The position numbers and the translations under genes are program-made. Positions 1 to 9,660 of a stretch of DNA of 64,000 bases are shown here, in pieces (the first letter of the stretch is position 1; each line of letters begins with the position of its first letter). This DNA is from Siphonodentalium dalli (Eukaryota; Mollusca; Scaphopoda; Gadilida; Siphonodentaliidae). Under the pieces are notes generated by a model. It searched no databases. It had not been told where the DNA came from and saw only the letters and a list, made by a program, of their open reading frames with translations. Where the stretch lies: positions 263,973,863 to 264,037,862 of the forward strand of contig CP136064.1 in assembly GCA_032622095.1 (NCBI GenBank), read 5' to 3'.

Positions 1-140
1 GTAGTCATAAGTGGTGGTAGCGATTCATATGCTGGTGGTGGTTGGTTGTACGGTTGTGATGGTTGGTTGTGCGGCTGCAATTGAGCAACCGGAATGTGGG
101 ATACGACTGGCTGCGGACGCTGGACTGTGACGGCGAATGT
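1..140 (-). CDS. Proline-rich cytoplasmic tail exon of a CUB/LDLa membrane protein (3' part outside window)
   Basis: Read on the minus strand, the exon opens at 140 just after a pyrimidine-rich acceptor (TATCTTCCAG) and stays open to the window edge: 46 codons plus 2 nt. The peptide is rich in Pro, Gln and Asn and carries NQPPPAYES, a PPxY motif of the type bound by WW domains (for example Nedd4-family ubiquitin ligases). That suggests a cytosolic tail controlling trafficking or turnover; this role is inferred. A paralogous exon at 57361-57513 keeps the same frame, the PPPAY motif and the acceptor, and shows where the stop should fall. Compared with it, this copy has 21 extra nt, seven codons, so the frame is preserved. 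The LDLa/TM exon upstream ends in phase 1 while this frame starts in phase 0, so a small exon between them is probably missing from this annotation. A phase-1 reading is also open, but in this copy it stops after about 38 codons. Confidence 0.62.
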
Positions 141-475
141 CTGGAAGATATAGTAAATCTAGTTAATGACATTAAATATTTTAGTTTTAAATACCACAAT
201 CAGGTTATTGAATCCACTCAGAAGTCCTCTAGAAATGGACATACGGGCATGTTTCTTTCAGCAGCGATGTTTGATCATTGTTTCTAATAGTTTCATAAAT
301 GAACGGACATTGCCGTTCGGTTTCATATAGAGGTCTAACTGAACAGCTATACCAAACTTAAACGAAATATTATTAAAGAGATTTTCAAATAGATACCAAC
401 AAAGCAGCATGAATGAATGAATTCTGCGAAAATATCTCTTTCCAAAGGTTTCAAATAATGTTTCGGTATATACAG
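141..475 (-). other. Intron sequence before the tail exon
   Basis: Non-coding by inspection. Positions 141 to about 265 match 57514-57630 downstream of the paralogous tail exon's acceptor, so the duplication included part of this intron. The rest, up to the TTAA-flanked element at 476, shows no recognised feature. Confidence 0.5.
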
Positions 476-940
476 TTAACCCTTTACCCAACAGAACGGC
501 CCTGTGCCAATGCATTCTCTTATATATGCGAGTCGACCATAGGTCGCTTCGCATATATAAGAGAAGGCATTGGCTTAACACATATTAAAAATGATAAAAT
601 TGTCAAAGAATGTAGAAAAATATTATAAAAATTGTTAAAAAACGTAAGAAAAAATTATAAAATTGTTAAAGAATGTAAGAAAAAATGGTAAAAAGTGTTT
701 AAAAAATAATTGTTTTAGGCCAATGCATTCTCTTATATATGCGAGGCGACCTATGGTCGACTCGCATATATAAGACGATGCATTGGCACAGGGCATAACT
801 GTAACCATCACAATGTGGTCAATGAACCGGTTCCAATGATATCCATATTTGTATGGTGTTATTGAGACAGACAGAAGATATTTTAGGCTGTTGAAGCTTT
901 ATTTGGGCGTTTTTGGCCGTTTTGTTGGGTAAAGGGTTAA
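476..940. mobile_element. piggyBac-like MITE carrying a double-hairpin cassette
   Basis: The element is bounded by TTAA on both sides. Its terminal inverted repeats read TTAACCCTTTACCCAACA at the left and the complement at the right. A TTAA target site followed by CCC is the hallmark of piggyBac-type transposons; the assignment rests on these ends only, since there is no transposase. Inside, from about 501 to 798, are two imperfect hairpins built from CCCTGTGCCAATGCATTCTC and its complement, separated by about 140 bp of AT-rich spacer. A second copy in the opposite orientation is at 18092-18467. The element sits in the last part of the CUB/LDLa gene's intron. Confidence 0.7.
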
Positions 941-959
941 CCTTGTGAACTAAATAGTC

Positions 960-1206
960 ATGTTTACACGCGTAGGTATGTTTTGAGTTATACACAATTG
1001 TGGGGTTTGAACGAGCCATGTCCGTTTCGAGTTGACATTTTCGCGGTATTTCGCTGATCTGAACAAATCGAAGAAAATCGAATATGTGTCGAAAATGTAT
1101 ATTGTGAAATATAGTTTAACAATGGCTGTGTTGGTTGTTTGTTGCAAACCAGCCGTAATTGAGATGACCATCCCTGTCATTTTACAAACACCAGCGCCAC
1201 TATTAT
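960..1206. repeat. Unexpanded relative of the 60-64 kb repeat unit, with one copy of the 20-bp motif
   Basis: Positions about 960-1108 resemble 60240-60390 and 63020-63165, sharing TTCGCGGTATTT, CTGAACAAATC and ATATTGTGAAATAT. Positions about 1175-1205 resemble 62403-62440 (CATTTTACAAACACCAGCGC here). Between these flanks lies one motif, TTTAACAATGGCTGTGTTGG, exactly where the other locus holds about 100 tandem copies. This looks like the state before expansion. Confidence 0.7.
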
Positions 1207-1383
1207 TAAAATATTAAAACATATATTTGTTCTTGAATGTTTTATACAGACACTGGTTTTTGCTCAAATCGCTGTGATTATCAAAATACCGCAAAGATGA
1301 CTACTATTTTCTTAGCAGCATATCTTTGTCCTACCAGCATCATATATTATATAGGAACACTTATCCAGTTGTGAACCAGTTAC

Positions 1384-1653
1384 CTGAGGTCTTGAAGCAG
1401 CAGTCCGGCGGTTCGCGCATCTCAACCGGACGACGATAAACAGTTAAGAACAACATGACACCTCCCACTGACGCTCCTATTATAGCAGCTGTTGATATAC
1501 CACCTCCGATACCACCATCATCGTCACACCACCCCTCGTCGTAGTCGGTTAAAACATCACAGTTGTTTGTACCGTCGCATTCCAGAGAAGAGTCGATACA
1601 TTCATTGGCACCGATATATTCAGTACAGCTGTAGCCAGAACAATAACCGTTAT
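1384..1653 (-). CDS. LDLa domain and transmembrane exon of the CUB/LDLa membrane protein
   Basis: This internal exon is 270 bp and symmetric phase 1-1, the usual class for LDL-receptor class A modules. The acceptor is TTTCGATCACAG and the donor CTCAG|GTAACT. The translation has six cysteines in LDLa spacing, with the diagnostic ECDGTNNC followed by DYDE, the acidic cluster that binds calcium in this family. A Gly/Asp linker follows, then about 22 hydrophobic residues (AAIIGASVGGVMLFLTV at the core) and a basic stop-transfer sequence, YRR. So it encodes a type I topology: ligand-binding module outside, tail inside. The upstream exon at 2508-2648 ends in TCA G, and this exon begins AT, completing an Asp codon. 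If the donor were not used, the frame would stop nine codons later. The weak alternative donor CCG|GTTGAG would join the tail exon in phase 0. Confidence 0.82.
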
Positions 1654-2507
1654 CTGTGATCGAAACAAACGTGAAATCAGTAAGGTCAGGTATATATGGC
1701 TAGAAGGTCTCCTATATGTCCACATAGAAATTCCCAACCGCAGCACACCACCTTGAAGCAGACCACAATTCGCAAGTCCACGTGCACCCCCACCTTTGGT
1801 TGGAATTTTTCAACTGGTATTTAAAGCTCTCCAAATGTTTGTAAATTCCAGCTTTATGTAGGAAATTCTTCGACTTTTGGACTAAAAACAATTTTCTCAT
1901 TGAATACTGGTTGGAAAGTCAAACTAATAGAACAATTTCAACCTACAGTTGGTCTGCATTATCAGCTAAATTAATGTTGTATAAGACTTGATATTTCCAT
2001 ATATTATTGGAGATGTTGGCCAAAGTTTGGTGTGAGGTGGTAATGGTGCAACTTACGGATCTTCACACGGGCTATATACAGTCAAAAGTGAATTATTAAG
2101 TGGTTGTCCTTGAACTAGAGTCGGCATACCATTGGATAGCCATACATGCATTGCACTTTACTGGCCGGTCGGCTTAATAATTTTTTATTTTTTTTTCTAT
2201 AAATTTATTTGTGATAATTATTTTCTAGAAGTACAACACTTGACCTACTTTTGAAAATTTAAGATAAAATTCAAAAATAAATATTATATACACCAAAATT
2301 CTAATGGAACAGGTCCCAAGCCGACCCGCCAAATAATTATCTACTGTTTTCAATAACTCATCAAATCTCACCCAGATATATTTTCAACTTTGTAACGTTT
2401 GCTTCGGAGATTTGCATGGAAATACCGGCATTAAAAAATGGTCACTTGACCTCCCCATTGAGATCGATCAGTGATTTTCCCTGACCTGTTTATGTACATG
2501 TACTGAC
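1654..2507 (-). other. Intron between CUB and LDLa exons
   Basis: No coding signal was found. About 1735-1970 belongs to a dispersed family recognisable by GGAATTTTTCAACTG-like words around CCCCCACC; relatives are near 13000-13330, 14830-15830, 17040-17110 and 57053-57329. The remainder is AT-rich and unrecognised. Confidence 0.5.
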
Positions 2508-2648
2508 CTGATGTGAACGCCGTGAAAATCAATGTGAATCCGTCTCTAGTGTAAAATAAGTTCACACTGTCACTTACGAACTTCAGTGTTGCGTATCTCT
2601 GTGTAGTCACAATGTTACCATCGTGACTTGTGTGTCCGCTTAGTGTTG
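2508..2648 (-). CDS. CUB domain exon, C-terminal half
   Basis: This 141-bp phase 1-1 exon lies between acceptor TATGTGCATTGCAG and donor ACATCAG|GTCAGT. It encodes TLSG, then about 25 residues, then LKFVSDSV and GFTLIFTAF, the closing strands of a CUB domain (the consensus is roughly L-x-F-x-S-D, then G-F-x-L-x-F). It joins in phase to 3775-4005 on one side (G plus CA makes Ala) and to 1384-1653 on the other. CUB domains are extracellular beta-sandwiches that mediate protein contacts, often next to LDLa modules. The exon could be misread as a protein start, because the intron upstream is open and hydrophobic back to an ATG at 2703; the CUB continuity and splice phases make internal-exon status much more likely. 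Confidence 0.8.
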
Positions 2649-3012
2649 CTGCAATGCACATAACAATATTTATCAGATATAATATCTTTAATATTTCGAT
2701 CAACTATAATGAGGCTCAACTGTTCCACACATTATTGTTCGTTTGTGATTTTTGGCGTGGTTCGTTCTGATGCGGCTCCGGATCGTCCATGATTTTATCG
2801 GAAGTTTTCCCAGCAAACATTTGAAAAATGGTCGACAGGTCAGTGCAGCACGGATTTCTTCCCTCGGGAAGTCTTCCTTGAACCAAAATGTATAATTACA
2901 CGAAGTAATACTACTGTTTTAATTAGTAACAAGCAATTATTTTCACACAATAAGCCATGCTATCATGTGTTAGTACTGTTTAACCCTCCCATGACTTCCT
3001 GAAATTTTTAGA
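2649..3012 (-). other. Intron sequence, nothing recognised
   Basis: No exon, element end or repeat was recognised here. The minus strand has a short open stretch before 2703 that is judged to be intron read-through. Confidence 0.4.
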
Positions 3013-3200
3013 AAACCCTGTGCCAATTCATTCTCTTATATTTACGAGTCTCCCGCATGGAGCCCGCACATATAAGAGAATGCATTGACCTAACAATATT
3101 TACATTGACCTTGTAAGCCAGTGCATTCTCTTGAAAATCTGCGGGGATCCCTATGGTATATACTCGCATATATATGATAATGCAATGAACCGGGAACTGG
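3013..3200. repeat. Degenerate copy of the hairpin cassette
   Basis: It starts CCCTGTGCCAATTCATTCTC and holds two decayed hairpins (ACATATAAGAGAATGCATTG at the first; CCAGTGCATTCTC with CGCATATATATGATAATGCA at the second). The spacer is only about 20 bp, against 90-215 bp in the other copies. No surrounding terminal inverted repeat was recognised. Confidence 0.6.
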
Positions 3201-3326
3201 CTGTGCACCGGGATGGGCAATTCCAAAAAGTCCACAACAATAGGGAAATAGTGAATTTGACTCTGCAAAATTTCAACTATAATAGTTGAATATAACAATA
3301 GTAGTTGAATGCAAGATATGCCTGAC

Positions 3327-3740
3327 ATTTTTAGATAGATAGATAAGATAAGTTTATTGACAATTACACCCACACGGGGCCGATGTCACAACATAAATAA
3401 CAATAAATATATACATGATACAATAAGTATACACAATTGTAATCAGAATTAAAACGGAAAAAAATCATGTTTGTTGTTGAAAATCTGGTGTTTCAGACCT
3501 TTTGTGGAAAAGGGGACGGACCATGTTACAGATGATACTGCACGTTTCTGTGTTGTCATTTCGCAGTATGAAAATGAATTTTTGGGCATCAGTCATATTA
3601 ATAAACTTGTGATTTACTTTATTTATTTCGTCAAAGAAACGGAGACGAATGCTTTTGTAAATAGGACATTTTAAAATAAAATGTTCCTCGGTTTCCGTTT
3701 CCAATCCACACTTTCTGCATATTCTCTTGTGATATTGTAT
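3327..3740 (-). pseudogene. 5'-truncated LINE: ORF2 C-terminus and 3' tail
   Basis: From about 3735 the minus strand reads a zinc-finger-like tail, ICRKCGLETETEEHFILKC, then a degenerate helical region ending at 3465. This C-x2-C...H-x4-C pattern with EEHFILKC is typical of the end of ORF2 in CR1/L2/Jockey-like LINEs. The 3' UTR contains GACATCGGCCCCGTGTGGGT and ends in AATAAACTTATC plus short TATC repeats near 3330. A sister fragment with matching tail is at 18770-19345. It is a dead-on-arrival insertion in the intron, with its 5' truncation point only about 40 bp from the splice donor of the CUB exon at 3775. Confidence 0.72.
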
Positions 3741-3774
3741 GTATCCAAAACTTTGGATAATCTGTTCAGTTTAC

Positions 3775-4005
3775 CTTTTGCAGAAAGTTTCGTCAACACG
3801 TGTGAGCTGTCGTATATATACAACGTATCAATAGTGTCCAGAAAGGGGTTGTTGAACATCAGCTTCTTGCCAATTGGTGCCTTTATCTGTAAAACGCAGT
3901 CCATATTATCACTGTATGAATATGCGGCAGTTAATTTAAGTTTTCCGGCTTGGATCCCTTCTAAAGACATGTCAATCTCCCCTCCGCACCTCTGGTCCAT
4001 ATAAT
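3775..4005 (-). CDS. CUB domain exon, N-terminal half
   Basis: A 231-bp phase 1-1 exon with acceptor CTCTGTATATATCTACAG and donor GCAAAAG|GTAAAC. It begins with QRCGGEI, the typical first cysteine and Gly-Gly of a CUB domain. The second cysteine comes about 32 residues later in MDCVLQIKAPIGKKLMF, matching the C-x-x-x-I-x-A-P-x-G pattern, followed by TLYIYDSS, the conserved D-x-L-x-I-Y-D-like strand. Only the first cysteine pair is present, so this would be a two-cysteine CUB. The splice to 2508-2648 restores the frame exactly. Because this exon also starts in phase 1, at least one more exon (signal peptide and perhaps other modules) must lie upstream, beyond 4005; it was not identified. The long plus-strand open frame over the same bases is a shadow. 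Confidence 0.82.
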
Positions 4006-4834
4006 CTGTAGATATATACAGAGAGTGTCGATATCACCATCATAAATTATACCTCACTGGAGGATCCCCGTTGGGGTGTCCATCTTGGGAACTGCATCCC
4101 CATTGAAACAGACAATTGCTATTTGCATCTGCTTGCTAGTTTTAAGAAAATACTCACTCTTTTCATTATACTTATATTCGGCAATCTATAGAATTTATTT
4201 TTGATTTCTCGCAGGTCATAACGGACATTTTGTGTACTTTTGTTCCATCTGATTGCTACACCGATAGTCTGTGGTTGGCTGTTCTAAATTTCTGTAGCCA
4301 GATGAGAGGGCATATATACCAAGTATCGGCTCAATCTGGCAGAATCCCTTTATGTTTCGATAAAAAATGTCACGGCTTAATGTAGACATATTTAGATTGC
4401 TCTATTAATTTCGCTTTTACGCGTTTGCATGAACCAGACATTTCGATGAAAATGTATAGAATAACACTTTCGCGTATTAAGATGGAGGTTAAGTGGTAAA
4501 ATTTGAATAGATAATTCACTGATAATTTCGGGAAAAGATTACTCAAAACTCACAAAGCGCAGAAGCCCGCTTTGTATATTGTTGGAAAGTGTCGACATAT
4601 ATTTAGTGACAACACAAAGTGGATTTTTTATTTTATTTTGTGACATTTTAGTTTTTATGAAAATCTTTGTAGACAATCAGACTGTTGACCTACTTCCTAA
4701 TAATGTCCAAACTGGGTCAAAAATCAAATTCTGCACTGCGTTGACAATAGCTAGATAAGCATTCAACCATTCCAACAAGATATGATATGGTCACATATAT
4801 GCTTTATAAGGTTTTAGTAAACTTTCACCGAAAA
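4006..4834. other. Upstream of the CUB exon; no certain feature
   Basis: AT-rich sequence. On the minus strand about 4155-4270 there is an open stretch after a CCACAG and ending before AGA|GTGAGT that could be an exon, but its phase does not fit the exon at 3775. No other candidate was seen. Confidence 0.3.
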
Positions 4835-5265
4835 TTAAAGATACGGGCGGCGTTGGCGGCGTTGGCGGTGGGTATGCTGTTAAAATATTCACCTCCGTCA
4901 AAAACCGCCATAAACAGAAATAATAGTAAAATATAGACAGACCTTGTTCTTATACCAATCAGAAATATGGTATAAACAATATGTTATTTATTGTTAAATG
5001 CTTTCCTCTGTTATGTAAACAAAAGCAAAAATCGTTACAGAACCTGGCTTTTGTTTAGATCCGGATGTGGTAAACATAAAGAATGTTATTTGTTACTGTT
5101 ATCCTGATATGGAAATAATAAAGAGCGTTTATATCATTGTATGTTATTAACCAATAGAATTGCACTGTGTTATGTAGACAGAAGCGAAACTTGTGTAACA
5201 CGAGCAGGCTCTTGTTTCCGTACGCCATCGTACGTCTTGACGACCACATCACTGCATGAAAAGCG
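4835..5265 (+). repeat. Dispersed TTAA-end element copy, right end unclear
   Basis: It starts TTAAAGATACGGGCGGCG, then GGCGGTGGGTATGCTG and CCGTCAAAAACCGCCAT. The same block appears inverted inside 53021-53508, and a shorter inverted end lies at 8925-8947. Beyond the GC-rich end it shares words such as AATAAAGAGCGTTTATA with the 53-kb copy. Confidence 0.5.
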
Positions 5266-5269
5266 AGAT

Positions 5270-5460
5270 TTATAAAATATAAATGTTGCATAAATTTAGG
5301 ACCCTGAATATATGCATGCATTTATACATATTAAATTCGCCTTTATACATAAATATAAATCTCTCATTTATATTTTTAAATCTCGTATAAATGTTGCATA
5401 AATTTAGGACCCTGAATTTATGCATGCATTTATACATATTAAATTCGTCTTTCTTGGAAA
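5270..5460. repeat. Two-copy tandem repeat, about 107 bp
   Basis: The block with AATGTTGCATAAATTTAGGA and TGCATGCATTTATACATA appears at about 5280-5337 and again at 5390-5447, nearly unchanged. Confidence 0.65.
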
Positions 5461-7044
5461 AGTGCCGGAGGTCAGTAGAGCTATAATGTCGCCAGCGAAC
5501 ATTTATAGCAATGTGGTAAAAAATTTGATGTCACTTTAACACTAATGAGTCAAATGACATGCTGACAACGTTTACCAACAAAAAGCCCATGACTGAAGAC
5601 CTTTCGCAGCAGGTATCCAGACAAAACGCCCTACAGAGTAATGTGATATAGATGTTATACCTCTATAGACACATGTCGTGTTTCTCAAGTAAATGAATTA
5701 AAATGATTACAAATAAAGCATATTTGAGGTCAGGAATGGGGAATGGGTGTGTCCTTTCGGATATTCCAACTTCACCCCCCCCCCCCCCCCCCACATTGGG
5801 GCTAAATTTTCCAATCAACTTTGCAGAAATTGTCCTAAATTTTCCAAATTTCGGAAATTCTGTAGATTTTCCGACTGAATAATCCCGAAATTCCAAAACA
5901 TTTAAACTAGTCACCCACCTAGGAGTCAAATTTGCCAATTAAAATTAGACAAAATTACAGGTAGAAATTTAACAATTCCTACCAAATTGTACCTGGCCTG
6001 AAATTTCGATTTTTGACCTCCGAATTTCCAAATGTTGAAAATTTAGGCAAACATTGTGGGAGGTCTCACACCCCCATGCACATACCCCTGTAGCGTTGTC
6101 ACTGCCCGCACCACCAACCACCACCCCACACACATTCAAAACGTCCCTGACAATTTTGTCGGCACCGCTCTGTATGCAGACATTCAGTTATACCAAATCA
6201 GGTATCATACTAAATAAATCGAGAATTTCAATGTTGTCCCGGCGATGTACATAAACCGAATAACTTATATATGTCCTTCATTAATTTCGCTTATTTCTGT
6301 AACCGGCGCCGGGTTTCATTCTTAGCCCATAATTTAATTATTACCAGGATCGCATCCGCGGCGTCCATGCTCATGATATATCGATGCTATGCCAGCAGCA
6401 AGCATGCATATATGAGACCTGTATCGGTTAACACAAGCTAGCGGTCGGAGATTGCTTTCTTTCTCTCTGAACAACGCTACTGTGCAGACGTGTTCCATGG
6501 GTGTGAATGAGAGATGAGAACTCTAACTGCATGAGGCGAGTATTCACTATTTAGACGGATTATGTATATACAAATACGTTTTTTTTCGCATGTTCTGTTT
6601 AAACTAAGGCATCATTTGCAATGGTAGATTAATGTTGTGGACAGTAATGTAGCCATGCATGCATGAGGGACAAAGGCGGGTAGGAGGGGGTGTTAGTGTG
6701 GCGGGGGTATTGGTGGGGGTATATTTGCTTGGGTTAGAACATGATCGCCACATCATTTCAGTTGTTAAATTCCCTTTCTAATTATAAATTTTACCAAGGG
6801 TAAGTTAACACATGTAATTATGTGAATATGAAATAAAGGTATTTCACAATTTATGTTGCAGATTCATTCTTTCATCAATTCGCAGCGTGATCGACACATG
6901 TCAAAATTTATTCTGAATACTACATCATTCATGAAATTGTAACAAAGATTACATATATGTGCGCATTAAATTTAGACACAGCTTGCCTTGATCACTTATT
7001 TACTTTAACTCTTTTATTATACAGAGACGTCGGAATAAGATTAT
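5461..7044. other. Non-coding stretch with poly-C tract and dispersed repeats
   Basis: It holds a run of 18 C at 5775-5792 flanked by TTTTCCAAATTTCGG-type words of the dispersed family also seen at 13-15.8 kb. A G-rich tract runs over 6676-6720. The remainder has no recognised gene or element end. Confidence 0.4.
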
Positions 7045-8038
7045 TCTATCGCGTGAAAATGTGGTTTTGTGAGAGTGATTTCACCCTTAGCCAGATCACA
7101 AATAAAAAGCCGTACATTATTATTAAATATTTTGCTAAACAGGCTATTATATCGCGTAAAATGTGGAGTTGGAAGCGTGATTTCACCCTTAGCTATGTCA
7201 CATAAATTTATTGTACCATATATCCATGATGTAATCCCGTTTTGAAGTTTTAATCGCGTAAAATTGCAATTATGGTCATGGAAGGTTGATATCATCCTTT
7301 GCCAGCATCACATATAAATTCATTGTACAAAATATCCATGATGTAATCCCGTTTTGAAGTTTTAATCGCGTAAAATTGCAATTGTGGTCATGGAAGGTTG
7401 ATATCATCCTTTGCCAGTATCACATATAAATTCATTGTACAATATATCCATGATGTAATCCCGTTTTGAAGTTTTAATCGCGTAAAATAGTGATCATGGA
7501 AGGGTGATATCCCCCTTTGCCATTTCACATATAAATTCATTGTACAATATATCCATGATGTAATCCCGTTTTGAAGTTTTAATCGCGTAAAATTGCAATT
7601 GTGGTCACGGAAGGTTGATATCATCCTTTGCCAGTATCGCATATAAATTCATTGTACAATATATCCATGATGTAATCCCGTTTTGAAGTTATAATCGTGT
7701 AAAATTGTGATCATGGAAGGGTGATATCACCCTTTGCCATTTCACATATATATTCACTGTACAATATAACCATGATGTAATCCCGTCTTGAAGTTAGAAT
7801 CGCGTAAAATTGTGGTCATGGAAGGGTGATATCACCCTTTGCCATATCACATATAAATCCATTGATGTAATCCAGTTTTGAAGTTTGAATCGGGTAAAAT
7901 TGTGGTGATGGAAGGGTGATATCACGCTTTGCCATATCGCATATAAATTCATTGTACAATAAATCCATGATGTAACACAATTTTGAAGTTTGAATCCCGT
8001 AAAATTGGGGTCATTGAAGGGCGATATCACTCTTTAGC
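7045..8038. repeat. Satellite array, about ten units of 88-115 bp
   Basis: The word ATCGCGTAAAATTG and its variants recur at about 7048, 7152, 7252, 7363, 7477, 7583, 7692, 7799, 7887 and 7994. Each unit also carries ATCCATGATGTAATCCCGTT and a GGTGATATCACC core. The first two units are the most divergent. The minus-strand open frames over the array are repeat artefacts. Confidence 0.85.
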
Positions 8039-8980
8039 AGAAAACAAAAATTCTTATTTTAGTTTTAATATTTTATTGTTTATACTTATTTTCGATGCGA
8101 TCACTTAATTATTTAATTTTTATTCTTTATTGCAGAGACTACGAAAATTGACGACGGCAAGATCACACAAAGTGCCATGTCCAAGTAGTTCATGTTATAT
8201 TTGTGACTGGTATAACCAACAATAGGGAAGCATTTTGTTGGCAAATTACTACTCATTGAGATACCATAATCAGGGCGACACATGTGTATATGTATAGTTA
8301 GATATACACATCAGTGTCGCCATATATGCTGGTTACAAGCCAAATGTCACCCTAAAGTAGATTTCACAAATATATATATGGATATATATGTTCAAATCCA
8401 AATTTATACCGGGTATAAATGTGCATAAACCAGAATAAATGTAGCTACATATATTTATGCAGGTTTATTCCGTGAATAACTTGTATAAATTTGAGTTTAT
8501 AACCAGAATAAATGTAGCTGCATATATTTATGCAGCTTTATTCAGTGAATAAATTTCTATTTATGCAAAAAGGTAGACAATAAATGAATGAATAAACGTG
8601 CGAATAAATGCGAGTTTATCCTGCTGAATAAAGGTGGGTTTATTCAGTGAATAAATTGAGTATAAATGTCGGCCTTTATTCATGAATAAATTGTGAATAA
8701 ATGTGCATAGATTTCAGGCTTTTTGCACCTTTATTCAGTGAATAAATTTCTGATTTATCCAGATTTATGCACATTTATCCGGAATTTAGGCAATGAATAA
8801 ATTCCAGTTTTCACGCAGCGTATACTATCTACGCGCTGATTATGTTTGTCATATGAACAAAACTATATAAATGTTAATATTCCTTCTGTTGATGGCGATT
8901 TGAATAAATATGAATATTGTTACAACGAACGCCGCCCGCGCCTTTAACACTGATTTCCCCATCCACTTTACCTCCCTCTT
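8039..8980. repeat. AATAAATG-rich degenerate repeat block with a hairpin
   Basis: A hairpin at about 8273-8323 pairs GCGACACATGTGTATAT with ATATACACATCAGTGTCGC. From 8390 to 8800 the words GAATAAATG, TTTATGCA and TTTATTCAGTGAATAAA recur in both orientations at 15-60 bp spacing. About 8925-8947 is an inverted end fragment of the TTAA element at 4835 and 53021. Confidence 0.55.
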
Positions 8981-9106
8981 AAACGTATCTACTGAACTGC
9001 AAATTAGCCAACATCACAACTTGTGATTTTTGCGAACCCGTTGATGTATAGAAGTTTAACAATGGACTTTTCCACAGCTGTCATTCTAATAATTATTAGA
9101 GGATAT
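8981..9106 (+). repeat. 126-bp dispersed repeat, copy 1
   Basis: Identical by eye to 14296-14421 over 126 bp. It ends shortly after the perfect palindrome CTAATAATTATTAG. Sequence on both sides differs between the two copies. Confidence 0.85.
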
Positions 9107-9176
9107 TTTCATTACGCCACATGTGGTGCATCTAGTTTCTGTGATTTTGATATTGTGTGGTGGACAGGGCGAATGT

Positions 9177-9660
9177 ATTCTTGGAGATTTTTTGTACCTT
9201 ACTCAATCGTACCGATAGAATCACGTAGATGCCGAAATTGTAAAGTTAACGCCACCGGTGTATAATATGTTTATGAAAATATGATAAATCGTATCGATAG
9301 AGTCAGGACAGGCTGAAATTGTAAACTTAAAGTCACCGGTGTAATAATATGTTGTTGAAAATATAAATAATTTGAATGACTGAAAATAATATATAACCCA
9401 TTGGGAGCCCATGGTGTATTCTTGGACACTTTGTTTTGAACCATTACTCAATCGTACCGATAGAATCACGTATATGCCGAAATTGTAAAGTTAACGCCAC
9501 CGGTGTATAATATGTTTATGAAAATATGATAAATCGTATCGATAGAGTCAGGATAGGCTGAAATTGTAAACTTAAAGTCACTTGTTGTTGAAAATATAAA
9601 TAATTTGATAGACTGAAAATAATGTGTAACCCATTGCGAACCCCTGGTGTAGTGAAGTGA
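9177..9660. repeat. Tandem duplication of about 240 bp with internal sub-repeats
   Basis: Each copy (about 9177-9415 and 9416-9660) carries two related blocks of about 80 bp, one with CGTACCGATAGAATCACG and GCCACCGGTGTATAATATG, the other with CGTATCGATAGAGTCAGGA. The second copy has lost a few bases after AAAGTCAC. Confidence 0.75.

Noticed and set aside
2649-2703. Signal-peptide-like start MIEILKILYLINIVMC before the CUB half-domain
   Set aside because: It is the read-through of an intron: the CUB domain continues in phase into 3775-4005, and a good acceptor sits at 2649-2650.
7041-8030. Minus-strand frames of about 80 codons
   Set aside because: They are translations of the satellite at 7045-8038 and repeat with its period.
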